NCBI GenBank assembly: GCA_013396995.1
Contig: VWZP01001440.1
Coordinates: forward strand, 1,047,629-1,111,628
DNA length: 64,000 bases
From: Dicaeum eximium
Lineage: Eukaryota > Chordata > Aves > Passeriformes > Dicaeidae
Direction: 5' to 3'
Shown here: one piece after another, positions 37,126 through 48,850 of the stretch
Layout of the letters: the number at the start of each line of letters is the position of its first letter
Position numbering within the stretch: position 1 is the first letter of the stretch
Notes under the pieces: model-generated
The model's database searches: none
What the model was told of the DNA's origin: nothing
Seen by the model: only the letters and a program-made list of their open reading frames with translations
Translations under genes and position numbers: made by a program

Positions 37126-39315
37126 ACTTTCACCTCTCTGTGGGCAGCCCCTTTTCTGCTGCATCATGGAGAGTGGTGGAGGGAGGAAAAAGGACATGCA
37201 AGCACTAGAAACTAACATTGTCATAGAAAGAAAGAGAAGGAAAAAGGACAAGGTCAAGGGCACAGCACTGTCTCACATCTGACAGAAATGTGAAAGAGTC
37301 TGTGGTCAGTAGCTTGGTGCCCTTTTTCCTTCAAGATAAAACTATAATAGCTGATAGTGAAAGCAAAAGAAAATTAAGTGCAAGCAGACATGTTCTCAGT
37401 TCTCTGAGATAAGGCCCACCATATACATCTGCAGAGTTTGGTGGGGACAAGACCAGAGTAGGAAAGACTCTGTAAAATCCTAGAAGTGCTTCTCAACCCA
37501 CAGAAACAGGAACACTGTCCAAAGAGCTGAAAAAACAATAGACCAGTATATGCCAAACTGCGCAAAATGGCTGACTCATGCAATTATCAGGGCCACTATC
37601 ACCAAGCAGAACAATATGCCCAAATTGAAAAGGAATGTTAGAAAGACATGGGAAGACTCAACTGAGCCAGTCACATGCCAGTTTCAAAATCAGGGCTGGA
37701 AGGAAGCCGGGTAGTATGAGATTGTACATTGTACAAGACAAAAAATTTGCAAACGTTCCCATTCATCTTCCTGTCAAGCTGAGTGGGCACCCAGAGCAAA
37801 GGCCCAGCTGGCAGAGAGGAGCTCTGCAGGAGGCTGACCTGCCACCCTGCCTGGTCTATAGGCAGAGGAGGTGAAGGCTGGCATGTCATCTTATGGAGTT
37901 TCTCAAGAGTAGAAGCCAGGATCCAGGCCTGATGGAACTGTCTGGCCCTCTCACAGAGCCCATCACCCAAGACAAAACAATGAAGAACCTCAGCCAGCAC
38001 TTAGCAGTCAATGAAAGTACATTTCACATGCTCTGCCCTCATGCTTTATCTAGGAATGGATTCCAGGTCATGTTCCACTAGAATAATGAAACTGTCAGGC
38101 ACAAGGTGAATTTCTTATTTTTAATGAATTAAATTCTACTAAATTAAATTTTAAAATTGCTAACACACTCTCACAGAAACAGGCAAAGTCCAACAAAAGT
38201 GTTAGGTCAGTCATTCTTAAATTTTTTCTTGTGGTCTTGATAGACTACACAGCCACTAATCTTAACGTACATTTTTTGGATACACCTATACCCATCCATG
38301 CTACTAATCCAACCACTGTTAGAGCCTGGAAAAAAGGTGTAACATGGGAAAAGGAATCTCTGACTAAGGATCAAAATCTCAGCCTTGAACTACTGCACAA
38401 TCAGTCAGGATCCAGTTAGTTCCTCAAAATAAATCATGTGTCCAAGGAGGAAGAAACATCAGGGGGAAACATAAATCCTGGTTTGTGCAGCAGGCTGGTT
38501 AGTGGCCACAGACTTCACTGCTGCCAAGCACCAAGAATCAAGTGGGAGCAGAAGCTACAAGCTCAATAGAAGGAACTGAAAGGGAAACACCCTGTGTAGA
38601 CCTTGCTGATTGTGCTCATTCTTATTAAACCACCCTTGGACACTTCTGGAAAACAGGTATTTGTCTAGGCATCATCTTTTCTGCTCAGCAACTATGAGGA
38701 CAGATGCCAGAACACACCTCACCCATCAAACAGTGAACAGATCCATGTGGTCACAAGACAGATGCTCATTAATCTCCAGCCCACCTGTGTAGTGTTAAAA
38801 TGGGAAGAGGAGCCTCCTAAATCTTGCTTTCAATGAGCACAAGTTAACACTCTCCCTTCCTCCCTGAGCCAAATTGTAGTTTTGTAGAATTTAAGATGTT
38901 AATGTATTAACTACATGGGCAAAACAAGGGATGTAAGATACATCTTGCTATGTCTTATAAAAAAAGACAATAAGGTTGTTAAAATATATTGTGGTATAAA
39001 CAAGAGGGAAGGTACAATGCTGATGTATAAGGAATGAAGACCTCTTTACTCCTTGAACCTGCTTTTTGTGGAAGGATGTGATTTGGTCCTCTTTCTTCCT
39101 GTTCTGGGAATAAAAATATCCAGTGCACCTGACTAAACCTGGTTCTCCTTAGCTGGAAACTTGCTGAGGTCCTGGAGCAGAGCATGGCAATATTACATGA
39201 AGTTTCACAGCACAATAACGAGCCACAGCCCTTGTCATCACCTGTCCTGGCTGAATTGGTCACGTGGCCTGCTGAGTTTCTGAACAAAAGCTGATTTGTC
39301 TGTGATGCAGCTATT
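37126..39315. other. Unique noncoding sequence, no gene seen
   Basis: An AP-1/MAF-like TGACTCA lies at 37572-37578 within ggctgactcatgcaa. An AT-rich patch lies at about 38105-38160. No gene recognised. Confidence 0.5.
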
Positions 39316-39575
39316 TTTAAGAACAAGTACCAACCAATTGCTCACAAAGCCTTCATTATTTAATTCTGCAGTGAGGACTTTGCAGATGTGAAAATGCTTT
39401 TATATGTTGCATATAGATGTGAGCCTGTATATTTTCCTTTTTTTTTTTTTTTAACAGAGCAGAAGTTGGAACAAAGATAGCAGAACTAAACCAAAGCCCC
39501 TTTTTCTTGCTGATAATCCTCTTGGACCCAGTCCAATTCTGTGTCGTTGAGTAACTCTTTCCTCTCTTGCAGAGT
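39316..39575. repeat. Direct repeat pair, copy 1 (unknown family)
   Basis: This segment aligns with 41248-41505 in the same orientation. Shared exact words include a 19-mer at 39332-39350 (aaccaattgctcacaaagc) and a 17-mer at 39389-39405 (tgaaaatgcttttatat), both offset by 1933 bases. The later words ttggaacaaaga and ttgagta are offset by 1926 bases. Copy 1 carries a 15-base T run (39438-39452) that copy 2 lacks. A short minus-strand frame (39486-39671) begins outside the repeat and ends in it; no function is recognised. Confidence 0.85.
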
Positions 39576-41247
39576 TTGCATCCATTGCCTCACACTCTGA
39601 ATTTTCTTAAAGAAACTCTGCATGTGAACAGCTGATCTGTACAGAGACGCCTTGGTTGGCATCACCAACACCTCTTCCTACATTTGGGGCTTTTCTTAAA
39701 TGATGGGAGTCACATATTTCATAAATTAGTTTGAGTTCCACAGAGCCATAAGCTCCTATACCAGTGAACATGTCATCCTTCTGCGGTAAGGGGAGAATCA
39801 GTGCTTGTTATTTAAGCACTAAATAATGGTGTTTCCATGGCTACTGAGAAAGGGCATTTTTATCTTTGGTGTTTTAAAAGGAAAAGGGCATCAGAAAGTT
39901 TCTTCTGTAGAAGAATTCTTGTAACCCCATATTTTTTTTCCTTGTTTTGGATCAGAACAACATTAGAAAAAAGATTATTTCCTATCCATCAAACACTGAG
40001 GCAAGGGTCTCAAGTATCTTTTCAGAGCAGTTAAAATATTTCATTTCTAGGGGAAAAATGGGTTTTATTTTTTGTACTTTTGATATTCATCTTATAATGT
40101 TTATTATAAAAAATAAAAAGTATATTTTTTAAAAACTGGACATCTAAAAATTATTTTCTAACCAGAAAATGCTAGCTTTACAAAAAACTTATTTTGAAAT
40201 AGATATTGAGAAAAATTCATGTGTATTTCTGGAGTTTATCTCTTCCATACATTTCTATTTTATGAGAGAAAATATGTTTCCTTGGGAAATTTCCAAAACA
40301 CTTTTATTCATGATGCTGTCTGTTTGGGTAGCATCTGAGCACCAGTCTCCTAAAATCTAGAGACAGGTTCTCAAAAAAAGGAGAATGACAAACTATTGTA
40401 CGTTTCATGTCTACAAAAGCAGCCCACCCTCTAAGTGTGATTTGATTTACTCAAGTCCTCTGTATTTCATAAACACAAGCTTATACTGGGTTACAGGGCA
40501 GGCAAATGAGAGGCAATGAATTCCTTGGGCAGACCCAGCAAGTCTCACAGTAGCTCACCTGGGCACTGGTGGAGATTATAAACATGCAAACAAGATATTC
40601 CATATATTTTACTACCCAAGGTTTCTTCCTGAATCCTTTTAGCTCTACAGACGTTCCTGAGTTTAAGTTTCTCCAGATAATGCCACAAGCCTTCAACAAG
40701 GTTGTACAAACCCCAGGCAGGTGTATTTACACAAGCTGAGTCACACCTCTGGCTGTAGTATGGACTTCACTCCCAAGGGATTCTAATGAATTGAGCCTAA
40801 CTTCCCGAGACAGCAGGAGCTGCAGCAGAGGAAGGACCTTAAGGAGAAGGATCAATCCAATAAACCAGCAAGATGACCAGCACTGCATGTTACAGTCACC
40901 AGTGCCAAACATGGCAAGGTATTTGCTCTACCAGCCAGCCGACCCTGCAGAGCCACAGATTCTGATGGTGGCCCTGTCCCACAAAGGGTGGATTGTCTTC
41001 ATCAGAGCTGCCAGCACAAGCCCTTGAGGCATCACAGCTGGTCTCAGCTGGCCTTCTTCTCAAAAACCCAGGCACTTCATATCCTGCTGAAGCTTGCCAG
41101 CCAGAGGACATTTAAGAGCCAGACTGATGTCTCAAAAGGAATAAAAAAGCCCTCCTGATTAGATCACTCCCTCTCACCTGTGCTGAACAGATCAGATCTC
41201 TTGGTCCTCCTATATTTCACGGAAGCCAAGTTTTTGCTGAGGTTTTT
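39576..41247. other. Sequence between the two direct repeats
   Basis: About 1.7 kb with an AT-rich stretch at 40030-40330 that includes a small inverted repeat (ttataat and attataa). No retroviral or transposase frame is recognised between the copies, which argues against, but does not exclude, an LTR element. Confidence 0.5.
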
Positions 41248-41505
41248 TTTAAAGAACATGCACTAACCAATTGCTCACAAAGCATCCTTTCTTTAGTTCT
41301 ACAACAGAGGCTTTGCAGAAATGAAAATGCTTTTATATTTTGCACAAAGCCAAGAGACCATATATACCTCTCTTTGTTTGCAGAGGGAAACTTGGAACAA
41401 AGAGAGTAGGAGTAAATCAAAGCCCTTTTTTTTCCTATTTTTTGGCCAGCACTATTGGGTCTGACCCAGGCTCTTGAGTATCTGTTTCTGTGCTCTCTGG
41501 ACAGC
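41248..41505. repeat. Direct repeat pair, copy 2 (unknown family)
   Basis: Partner of 39316-39575, with the shared words at 41265-41283 and 41322-41338. The collinear order with few indels shows common origin, while substitutions across the rest show considerable age. It may be an old tandem duplication, two insertions of an unlisted interspersed repeat, or LTR-like ends. The minus strand carries a TATA-like atataaaag in both copies. Confidence 0.85.
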
Positions 41506-42837
41506 CATGAAAAGCCATAGGGTTGCATGTGCATTATTCATGGTTCGACTGGTTTTGAAGGTTGAGCTACAAATGCAATGGCAATGTAAGGAAGGATCAT
41601 GCAGAAAGCAAGAGAGAGTCCCTTCTAACAGAGCTACCTGCTGTTTCTCCCTGTGGGCTGCTGTTCAGCTGGAAAGAAATTATATCAAGAACAAATGCAG
41701 GGGAATTGGTTTAAAGACCAGATTGTGTCCATCTTGCAAGTGGGATGACAAAGTCTACGTGGAATCCTGGAATAGTCTAAATGACAAATGTCCACTGATG
41801 CAGCCATGTAAACACCACAGGAAATGTATCGGGAGATAGCACTGCCCAACATTTCAATTTTCAAACATTTCTAATTTTAATTTGAAAAAGATTACAGAGA
41901 CCATGGATCTTAGGAACAGAGAGACAGCTCTAGCCCTGACCCACAGTGCGTCACTGATCACAGCAGGGAGAAACAAAATCCCTGCCAACATGGGGGAGTA
42001 CTGTGTTGAATCTGAAACTTCTCTTTCTCCCTTGAAAAAGAGGTTCTTAACTAAGAACTCGGGTGTCTCACAGAGGATTTGCGGCAGACCCAACCACCGT
42101 GCCCGTTCAATGACTCATTTGAAAACAACCATTTTCTGAAAGTCTTTGTTTATGGATATTTAAGCAAATAAATGTCAGCTCCTCCTCTCCAGTTATTAAT
42201 GATTCAGTTGCTCAGCTTTGTCTGCACAAATTCTGCATCCTTATCCGGTGCCTCATCTCAGACACAAACTGAATGACCAAGATAAGCCATGTGCATCTCC
42301 TGTACTTCAGCATCATCAGCAAGAGTTAATCTCCTCTGGGATCACCAACCCAGCTCTACCTGCAGGGGATCCACGGGGGTGGATATTACAACGAGAGCTC
42401 TCATCTCTTTGTGTCCAGATACCTTCTCCTGAAACTCATGGAAGGGGGTGGGGGCAGGACACAGTCCTGTCTAAGAAAAAACAGGATTTAGGTACCCTCT
42501 GAGGAGTTGACCTAGGCAGCACACCTGCTAGTCAGCTCAAAAAATTAAGCATCTTCTTCCCCTCACATCATAATTTTCAAAGGGGTTGGGGTACAGATCA
42601 CTGTAGATTTCGTACAATAAGAATATAGCCACAACAAGTGGGTTGTATTACATTTTTAAATAGAAAAACACATCTCAAATTAGCCTGTTAAAAAGATAAA
42701 GTTAACGCTACCAAATTTTGCTTTGAAAGTCATAGCTGCCAAAAGTATATGCTCTAGGTTTTTTTGTTTTCATTTAAGATGCATTTCCATATTGAACTGT
42801 AAATTGTAGATCAATTTCAGTTAAAGGTTAAAATGTA
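41506..42837. other. Unique noncoding sequence, no gene seen
   Basis: Short overlapping frames only; no recognisable product or repeat. Confidence 0.5.
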
Positions 42838-42925
42838 AATAAAGCTTTTCAAAAGCTGGGGGTTTTTTGTTTGGTTTTTTTTTTTTTCCACTACTGAAAA
42901 TTCAGTAGTGGAAAAATGAAAAAAA
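42838..42925. repeat. Cluster of two palindromes, the longer a 16-bp stem
   Basis: The first is agctttt-c-aaaagct (42843-42857). The second is a perfect 16-bp inverted repeat, ttttt plus ccactactgaa (42883-42898) against ttcagtagtgg plus aaaaa (42901-42916), with only two bases between arms. After two mismatches seven more T:A pairs extend it to 42875-42925. An AATAAA lies at 42838-42843. The tight loop argues against a microRNA precursor. Confidence 0.9.
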
Positions 42926-43347
42926 TCTCAAAAAAGTCCTTAAGAAAAGAGTTTTTTTCACAGTCATGTATTTGTCTAACAAAGACAAAGGAACAGTTTT
43001 GACTCTGATAAGTGCAACAGTGATGGGAAATAGACTGTAGTAACACTGTATCTATTCATATTGTCTCTGTCTCATTTTCAGCCAATTTCGTGGGTTTTTA
43101 AAGCATGACTGATGTCTGTAATAACCTAATCTTTCATTTTATTAATGCACTTGTACAAACAAAAATTGAGACTTTCCAATTTTCTGTGATTCATCTGACT
43201 TAAAACACAGCTCCATACGCATGCATGGTGTAGTGGGGAAAGCCAGGAGACCTGTACCAGCCACTATCCTTTCTCTCCTTTTCACCTTTCACCTCTTATG
43301 AGCTGGAATTCAGCCACTCATTCTTCTAATTCTTTCTACACTTGCAG
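42926..43347. other. Unique noncoding sequence, no gene seen
   Basis: The sequence is AT-rich, with a pyrimidine-rich run before 43348. Confidence 0.5.
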
Positions 43348-43713
43348 TTCTTGCAGCAAAGAAAAGGGCATGAAAATGATTTCATTGTTTTGGAGCCAGA
43401 GACCAGGGTTGTCCTGCATTTCCTAGCTCTCAAGCTAGGAGATGACAGCCTCAACCTTGATTGGTCCCAAAATGCTCATGAAACTTCCTCCAGTCCTTGT
43501 TTCCAAACAGAACTACGGACTATCTTTCATCTGAGATACTCATATAGACTTATTGCCAAATTTTCTGAGTGTCTCACAGCTCTCCCTCTATATATTTCCC
43601 CAGTATGGCTGAGAAAACATTTGTTTGCTAGCAATTATACAGATCAAGGCTCTCCCCAAGTCCAGATCTTTATTAGGTACCTGACATTTATTCAAGTGGA
43701 CAAATCCCACTGA
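43348..43713 (+). CDS. Candidate exon, open frame after a strong acceptor
   Basis: A long pyrimidine tract ending in acacttgcag (AG at 43346-43347) is followed by a frame open for 121 codons to a TGA. The product would begin FLQQRKGHENDFIVLEPETR; no domain is recognised. No clear donor or AATAAA follows closely, and a small hairpin (cctagct/agctagg) lies near 43422-43440. Most likely a chance frame after a cryptic acceptor. Confidence 0.13.
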   Translation, partial: FLQQRKGHENDFIVLEPETRVVLHFLALKLGDDSLNLDWSQNAHETSSSPCFQTELRTIFHLRYSYRLIAKFSECLTALPLYISPVWLRKHLFASNYTDQGSPQVQIFIRYLTFIQVDKSH

Positions 43714-44764
43714 TTTCCATGAAAGCAAAGCTGTTAAGTACACTGGGGCCCACAGATACCTGCACCTAATTATGGCAGCTTAGCAAGTTACTCCCTCTTC
43801 CTCTGAGGTTTAAGGTAACCCTTTTCACCTCATGGTGAAGAGCAGGTCAAACACCTTCGGGTGCATCAACTGACAGGCAATGACTCCATTCCCTAAGGAC
43901 ATATGAAAGTTTGAAAACCTTTTCAATGGGAGGGACAGGAAATAATTCAGAAGAAAAATAACCTAATTTATAGGTCTGCTTGTGTAGTTTTACTATTTTG
44001 CTTTTCATCACAGCTCATTAGAAGTCAGGCAAGACTTCATGTTCAGCCTTCTTTTTTCTCCTATTTTGATTCTTGGCTTGCATGTAGGGGACTGCACATG
44101 CAAGCTTGGGAGAAGGGCATTTATTTGGAGTTTAATTCTCACTCCTTTTGGGCTGTCTTTTAATAGAGCAGTTTTCAAACATTCTTCTAAGTGGCTTATT
44201 CAGGGTCCCACACCAGCAGGACCCTCATCTGCATCAGATTCTGATAGAGGCTATACCAACAGCAGGACTGAAAGATCTTTCCTTTCTCTGATGACTTTTA
44301 TGCTGGCTTCCCAACAGCTCAAAAGCTATGTCACACTTCCAACATAATTTGTGATAACTGGTGAAAACATACAAACAAAGGGAATTCAGTGCTGCAGAAT
44401 CCTTGGGAAAGGTGACAGTAGCCAAGAGTGCCTCAGAGCTGATGGGAGTTTCCTCTCTGGGCTAGCAGCTCATGACTCTCAATCACTTTCCTCTTCAGAT
44501 CAAGTTAGTTACTGAAAGGCTTACGGGTCCCAGACACCTCTCTGTCCCTTAGTTAAAAAAGCAATGTCCTTTGGCAAAGGAATAGAATGATCCACTGTGG
44601 GCAGTAACTCCAAGGTGTACCTGAGGCTGATAAATCTGCCTGATTTAATTAGCTCAGCTCTTGCTCACAGTTTCAGTGTAGACACAAAACAAGATAAACA
44701 CAGCATGTCTGTTTTAGGCTGTGATAGGAATATAATTCTTTTATCCACAAAGGCAGACAAGTAT
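43714..44764. other. Unique noncoding sequence, no gene seen
   Basis: No recognisable features beyond short chance frames. Confidence 0.5.
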
Positions 44765-44829
<65 letters not shown>

Positions 44830-44836
44830 GGATGGA
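44765..44836. repeat. TAGA tetranucleotide microsatellite
   Basis: About 16 uninterrupted TAGA units (44765-44829) pass into GATG units. The length and purity make it a likely polymorphic marker. Confidence 0.98.
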
Positions 44837-46177
44837 ACAGGCTGAAGCTATTCTAATGATAAGTGTATTTATTTAACTGTATTTACATAGAATAATCTTC
44901 TTGGCTGAAAAATGCCCTCAAAAGAAGTCCCTGCGGCGTCAGTTTGCACAAACAAAGACAAAGCAGCAACAAACAAATAACTCCAGCTCGCATGCTGCAT
45001 GGGACATGAAACACATGGCAAGCACTTTGCCCCTGGAATGTTTCCAGAAAAATTTTGTCAGAGGCAGTTTTGAAGGTGATGCTCCATGCTTCTTAGGAGA
45101 TCTATGTGTTGTCATTCTGAGGGGAGAAGAAATGCATTTCTTAAACTGCACCACAAAACAGCAAAGAAGTTGCTGTAAGATCAGCTCTGGAGTAATGTTT
45201 GGATTGATTTGTTTGCTAAATCTGGGTAACCATTTAAATTTTTCTTCTTTTTTTCCGAGTATGTTTATTTGGATGGGAATAGTTATAGAGGGTAGAGAAA
45301 TTCTAAGCTCTGTTTCTGGGGAATCTGCTTCAATGTATTTATACAGAACGGCCTTTGTGGGATGAAAAAAGTTTTGGAAACAGTGCCAATAGATGATTAG
45401 GGGCAAAGGAAGGGTCACACCTCCCTGAATCATCCATTATCACTGGAGACAAGATACTGGTTGAGATGAAACTTGGCAAGTTCTTGTCTGAACTCTAATA
45501 CTCCTGTCACAAGAGTATTTTAAGTTTCTGGACAGAGATATCTTCTCTGGCTTTTGCCCTCTCTCTGTTATCCAGCAGGACCTGAAACAAGATAGTCAGC
45601 AGGGAGACATGACTTGAAACTTAGGCAGAAGCAAATTGTCTGAGCCATTTTAGACCCTCTAGGGTGTCTCAGCATCCTCTTGGGCCTGCCAAATACAGGG
45701 CAGGACCTATACCCCACTCTCCTCATTCTGCATATCCAATAAAGGCCAGGTGGACATTCCACTGCTCCCAAAATAACACTGCTTCTTTTGTCTGGGCAGC
45801 CTAGTCCCACACATGTGTGCTGTGTTGTCACTGCTAGAGACACAGCTCTATGGAAAACAAGGGTGCTCCTAGCACAATGTTCTAGTCATTCCCTGGATTT
45901 TCTAGTGTTATGCAACTTGCCAGCCATCACCTGCATCTAGAAAATACTGAGAGCACCTACTCACCCCCAGCTTCAAGGAGTGCCACTGGAGATGTCAGTG
46001 AATCCACTTCATTCCAAGTCATGTGTCAGGTTGGGTCCCCATGAAACTCTCACACAGCACCTTGAGGAGACAGGACCAGGGCAGGGCTGTGCACCCATGC
46101 ACAAACGCTGCCACTGCGTCAGAGGAATTACACCCATCCAAAGGCAGGGGCAGTTTGTTGGAGACCACGTTCCCATT
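44837..46177. other. Unique noncoding sequence, no gene seen
   Basis: Frames of about 150-165 codons overlap on both strands at 44.9-45.4 kb. Neither has a recognised domain, and opposite-strand openness over the same bases suggests composition rather than coding. Confidence 0.5.
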
Positions 46178-46828
46178 TCATAGAACAGAATCATAGAAAG
46201 GTTGGTTTGGACAGGACCTCAAAACTCATCTCATTCCAGCCCCCCTGCCATGGGCAGGGACATGTTTCACTAGACCAGGTTGCTCAGAGCCCCATCCAGC
46301 TTGGCCTTGAACACTTTCAGGGATGGGGCAGCCACAGCTTCTCTGGGCAACATGTTCCAGTGCCCCACCACCCTCACAGTAAAAAATTTCTTCTTAACAT
46401 CCAATCTAAATCTATCCCCTTTCAGTTCAAAACCATTCCCCCTTGTCCTGTCACTACGTGCCCTTGTAAAACATCCCTCTCCAGCCCTCTCACAGGCCTT
46501 GCTGCTTTCTTAGAGCCCACATTACAGCTGGCTTTCTGGGATGCAAGTGCACATTGCCAGGTCACGTTGAGCTTGTTGTCAACCAACAACCCCAACACCT
46601 TCTCCTCAGGACTGCTCTCAATCCACTCTCTGCCCAGACTGCATTTGTACTCGTGATTGCCCAGACCTGGGTGCAGGACTTGCTGAACTCCATAAGGTTC
46701 AGAAGCCTGCCAAGGTCCATATGGATAGCATTCCCTCCCTCCAAAGTGTCAACCCCACCACACAGCTTGGTGTCATCAGGACACCTGCTGTGTCTGTGCT
46801 CCATCCCACTGTTTGTGTTTCATATTTC
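46178..46828 (-). mobile_element. CR1 LINE 3' end, internally deleted, with ORF2 remnant
   Basis: Starting with tcatagaacagaatcatagaa (the reversed 3' satellite), the segment follows the avian CR1 3' end: ccatgggcagggacat, actagaccaggttgctcagagcc, gatggggcagccacagcttctc. Read on the minus strand at 46562-46804 it keeps a reverse-transcriptase remnant with PDDTKLCGGVDTLEGGNAI, a decayed form of the catalytic FxDD region, followed by frame decay. Relative to full CR1 about 300 bp is missing near 46500, where the 3' part jumps to the ORF2 part, and two smaller deletions lie near 46678 and 46703. It is dead. Confidence 0.95.
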
Positions 46829-47029
46829 ACTACTCTCCCAAAGGCACAGGTTCAGAGCTGTCCAGTCCCAGGAAAGAAGAATTAATACTTTGGGACACCT
46901 GGCCTTCAACAGAATCAACTCGTTCATCTATTTTACCATGCAGATAAGCTTTCATCACACTCTTCATCATCTTGTTTAAACACAAGCTTGGTAAAACCCA
47001 TCTCCCTTTTAATGCATTATTCATTTTTC
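46829..47029. other. Unique flank of CR1
   Basis: No further element recognised. Confidence 0.4.
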
Positions 47030-47150
47030 TCCTTTCCTCATTAAAATTCTTGTTTGGTGCTCAAACACCAGCAGTCAGTGTCATTGTCAAATGTGTCATT
47101 AAAGTCCCAATAAATTATGATTAGTGACATTGTTGTTTGGAAACAAGGCT
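47030..47150. promoter_or_regulatory. Candidate conserved noncoding block
   Basis: A compact AT-rich stretch with CATTAAAG, AATAAATTATGATTAG and a SOX-like ACATTGTTG, plus a small inverted repeat tgtttg/caaaca (47051-47067). Inferred from motifs only. Confidence 0.28.
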
Positions 47151-48579
47151 ATTAATAGAGTGCTCCAGAGGAAACCCAGAGAAGCAGCCAAGCAAAGGGT
47201 GATGGGTGAGACAGCATCACCCCCACTTTGCCAAAAGGGACTTCTCTGCCACCCATGATGGTCACCAGCTCTGAAATTCAGCCACAGAGAACATCCCATC
47301 TGCCCCACAAGAGCAAACTCCTGCACTGGCCCATAGGGCCCTGAGCCTACAAAGGAGATACGCTGTGTCACAGGGAAAAATAAAAAATGGTCATTTAGTC
47401 AGAGCTGTAAGTTATGGTTTACAGCAGCAAGGCAATGCCTCTATTAGGAGCTGGCTCGAAGGGGTATTTCAACATCTCATGGCAAACTGAGCCTTCCCTC
47501 ATCCACATGTGGGAGTGCTCACTCCCCACCCCCCGTGTACTGCAGAGCTGTGGTGATGAGTCAAGGGAGGGTTGATGGATGGGTGTTTGAACCAGCTGGG
47601 TAGCACACACTGACTAGCAAAGCATGTGGAGACCAAGTGTTTATTTTTCATGTGCAGCAGCATAAATCCTGAGCACCCATCCCTTCCACAAAGAGGAGCA
47701 GCCTGGCTTTCAAAGCACACTGTGACCCTCCACACCACCTGCCTCTCTGCCCAGATTGCTGAATTTGCCATCTAGCCCATGAAGCTGGCTGATAGGCCTC
47801 ATGCATGGAGGGTCCTTTTAGGCAGAAGCAGACCTGCTGGCTGTAGAGACACAGCAAAATAGGGAGAGGTTGTCAGCGATCTCAGTGAGCACCCAGGATG
47901 CTCAGGGATTGGAAAGTAAAGCTTTGGCTCTGAGTTTTAAAGGGTTGCTGCTGCATTTGCAATAGGATATTTGGCTCAAGAGAGTAAATCGAAGGGTTAA
48001 GATTACCTGAAAATACAGTATCTTCCCTTCCTTCTCCTTCCCTTGTCTCTTCACTAATGTGAGGAGATACTTGCAAATCAAGCACTTATCTTGCTCATTG
48101 TCTTTTGCTGAGTGAATTAGAACCACTTTATTGTAAGCCATCAAAGAGCCTGGAGTGTTCCAGACTTTTGTGCCTTTCCCTCCCAAAACACTGTTCTGAG
48201 ATTACCTGCATCACAGAGAGTGACCCAAGGCAGGCCTAAGGAGTTCCCTTCAGAAAGTGTTTGCTTCACACCTATGGAAACATGTAGGAGAAGACCACAA
48301 AACACCCTGTGTGCAGACACGAGCCTTACTTGGGTGGCTGGGGAAAGCTGTGATTAGGGCAGTGGTAAATAAACCTCCGATCTTCCCTAGGCACGTCTCG
48401 GGAATGTGTGTGTGTTTTGGCAGAAGGGAAGAAGGACGCAGGGCAAGTCTCACAGCCACAGGTAGCAACCAAGGTATCTCCCATCTTGCTCTTCCCCAGA
48501 TCTATCACTGTAAATAGCTCGGCTTGCCTGCACCCGCTTTTTTCTTCTGCTTTCTAAGACTCTGCAACTCACACAAAAA
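47151..48579. other. Unique noncoding sequence, no gene seen
   Basis: Short overlapping frames only. Confidence 0.5.
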
Positions 48580-48850
48580 CATGCAACCCTAATTGGCACT
48601 GTCACTTCCAGCTGACAGATCTCCCATAAAACACACCCAGCAATAAAAAATGTAATCCCCTTTCCCTCCCCCACACAAAGTTCAATTAAAGTAAGACAAG
48701 AAAGACTCCAGTGGATGACTGTAGGCAGACTGCAATTTGCCAGATTTATGAAAAAATGTTGTAATCTTGCCAATACTTTGATGAGGACCACTTTGTGCTA
48801 ACAAAATGAGATGGTATTTACTCACTGGAAGATATTAAATCCCACTGAAC
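48580..48850. promoter_or_regulatory. Candidate conserved noncoding block
   Basis: Repeat-free sequence with CCTAATTGGC, GTTCAATTAAAG, CCAGATTTATG and a GATATTAAATCC word. Texture-based and low confidence. Confidence 0.22.

Noticed and set aside
39316..41505. Complete endogenous retrovirus bounded by the direct repeats
   Set aside because: No gag, pol or env-like frame, primer-binding site or clear LTR ends are seen in the 1.7 kb between them.
42875..42925. microRNA precursor
   Set aside because: The stem has only a two-base spacer and A/T-run ends, unlike a Dicer substrate with a proper loop.
44901..45433. Opposed 154- and 164-codon frames
   Set aside because: Both strands are open over the same bases, with no family resemblance; best explained by composition.
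46207..46979. Plus-strand frames of 77-149 codons
   Set aside because: They lie antisense to, or across the end of, the CR1 element, whose coding strand is minus.
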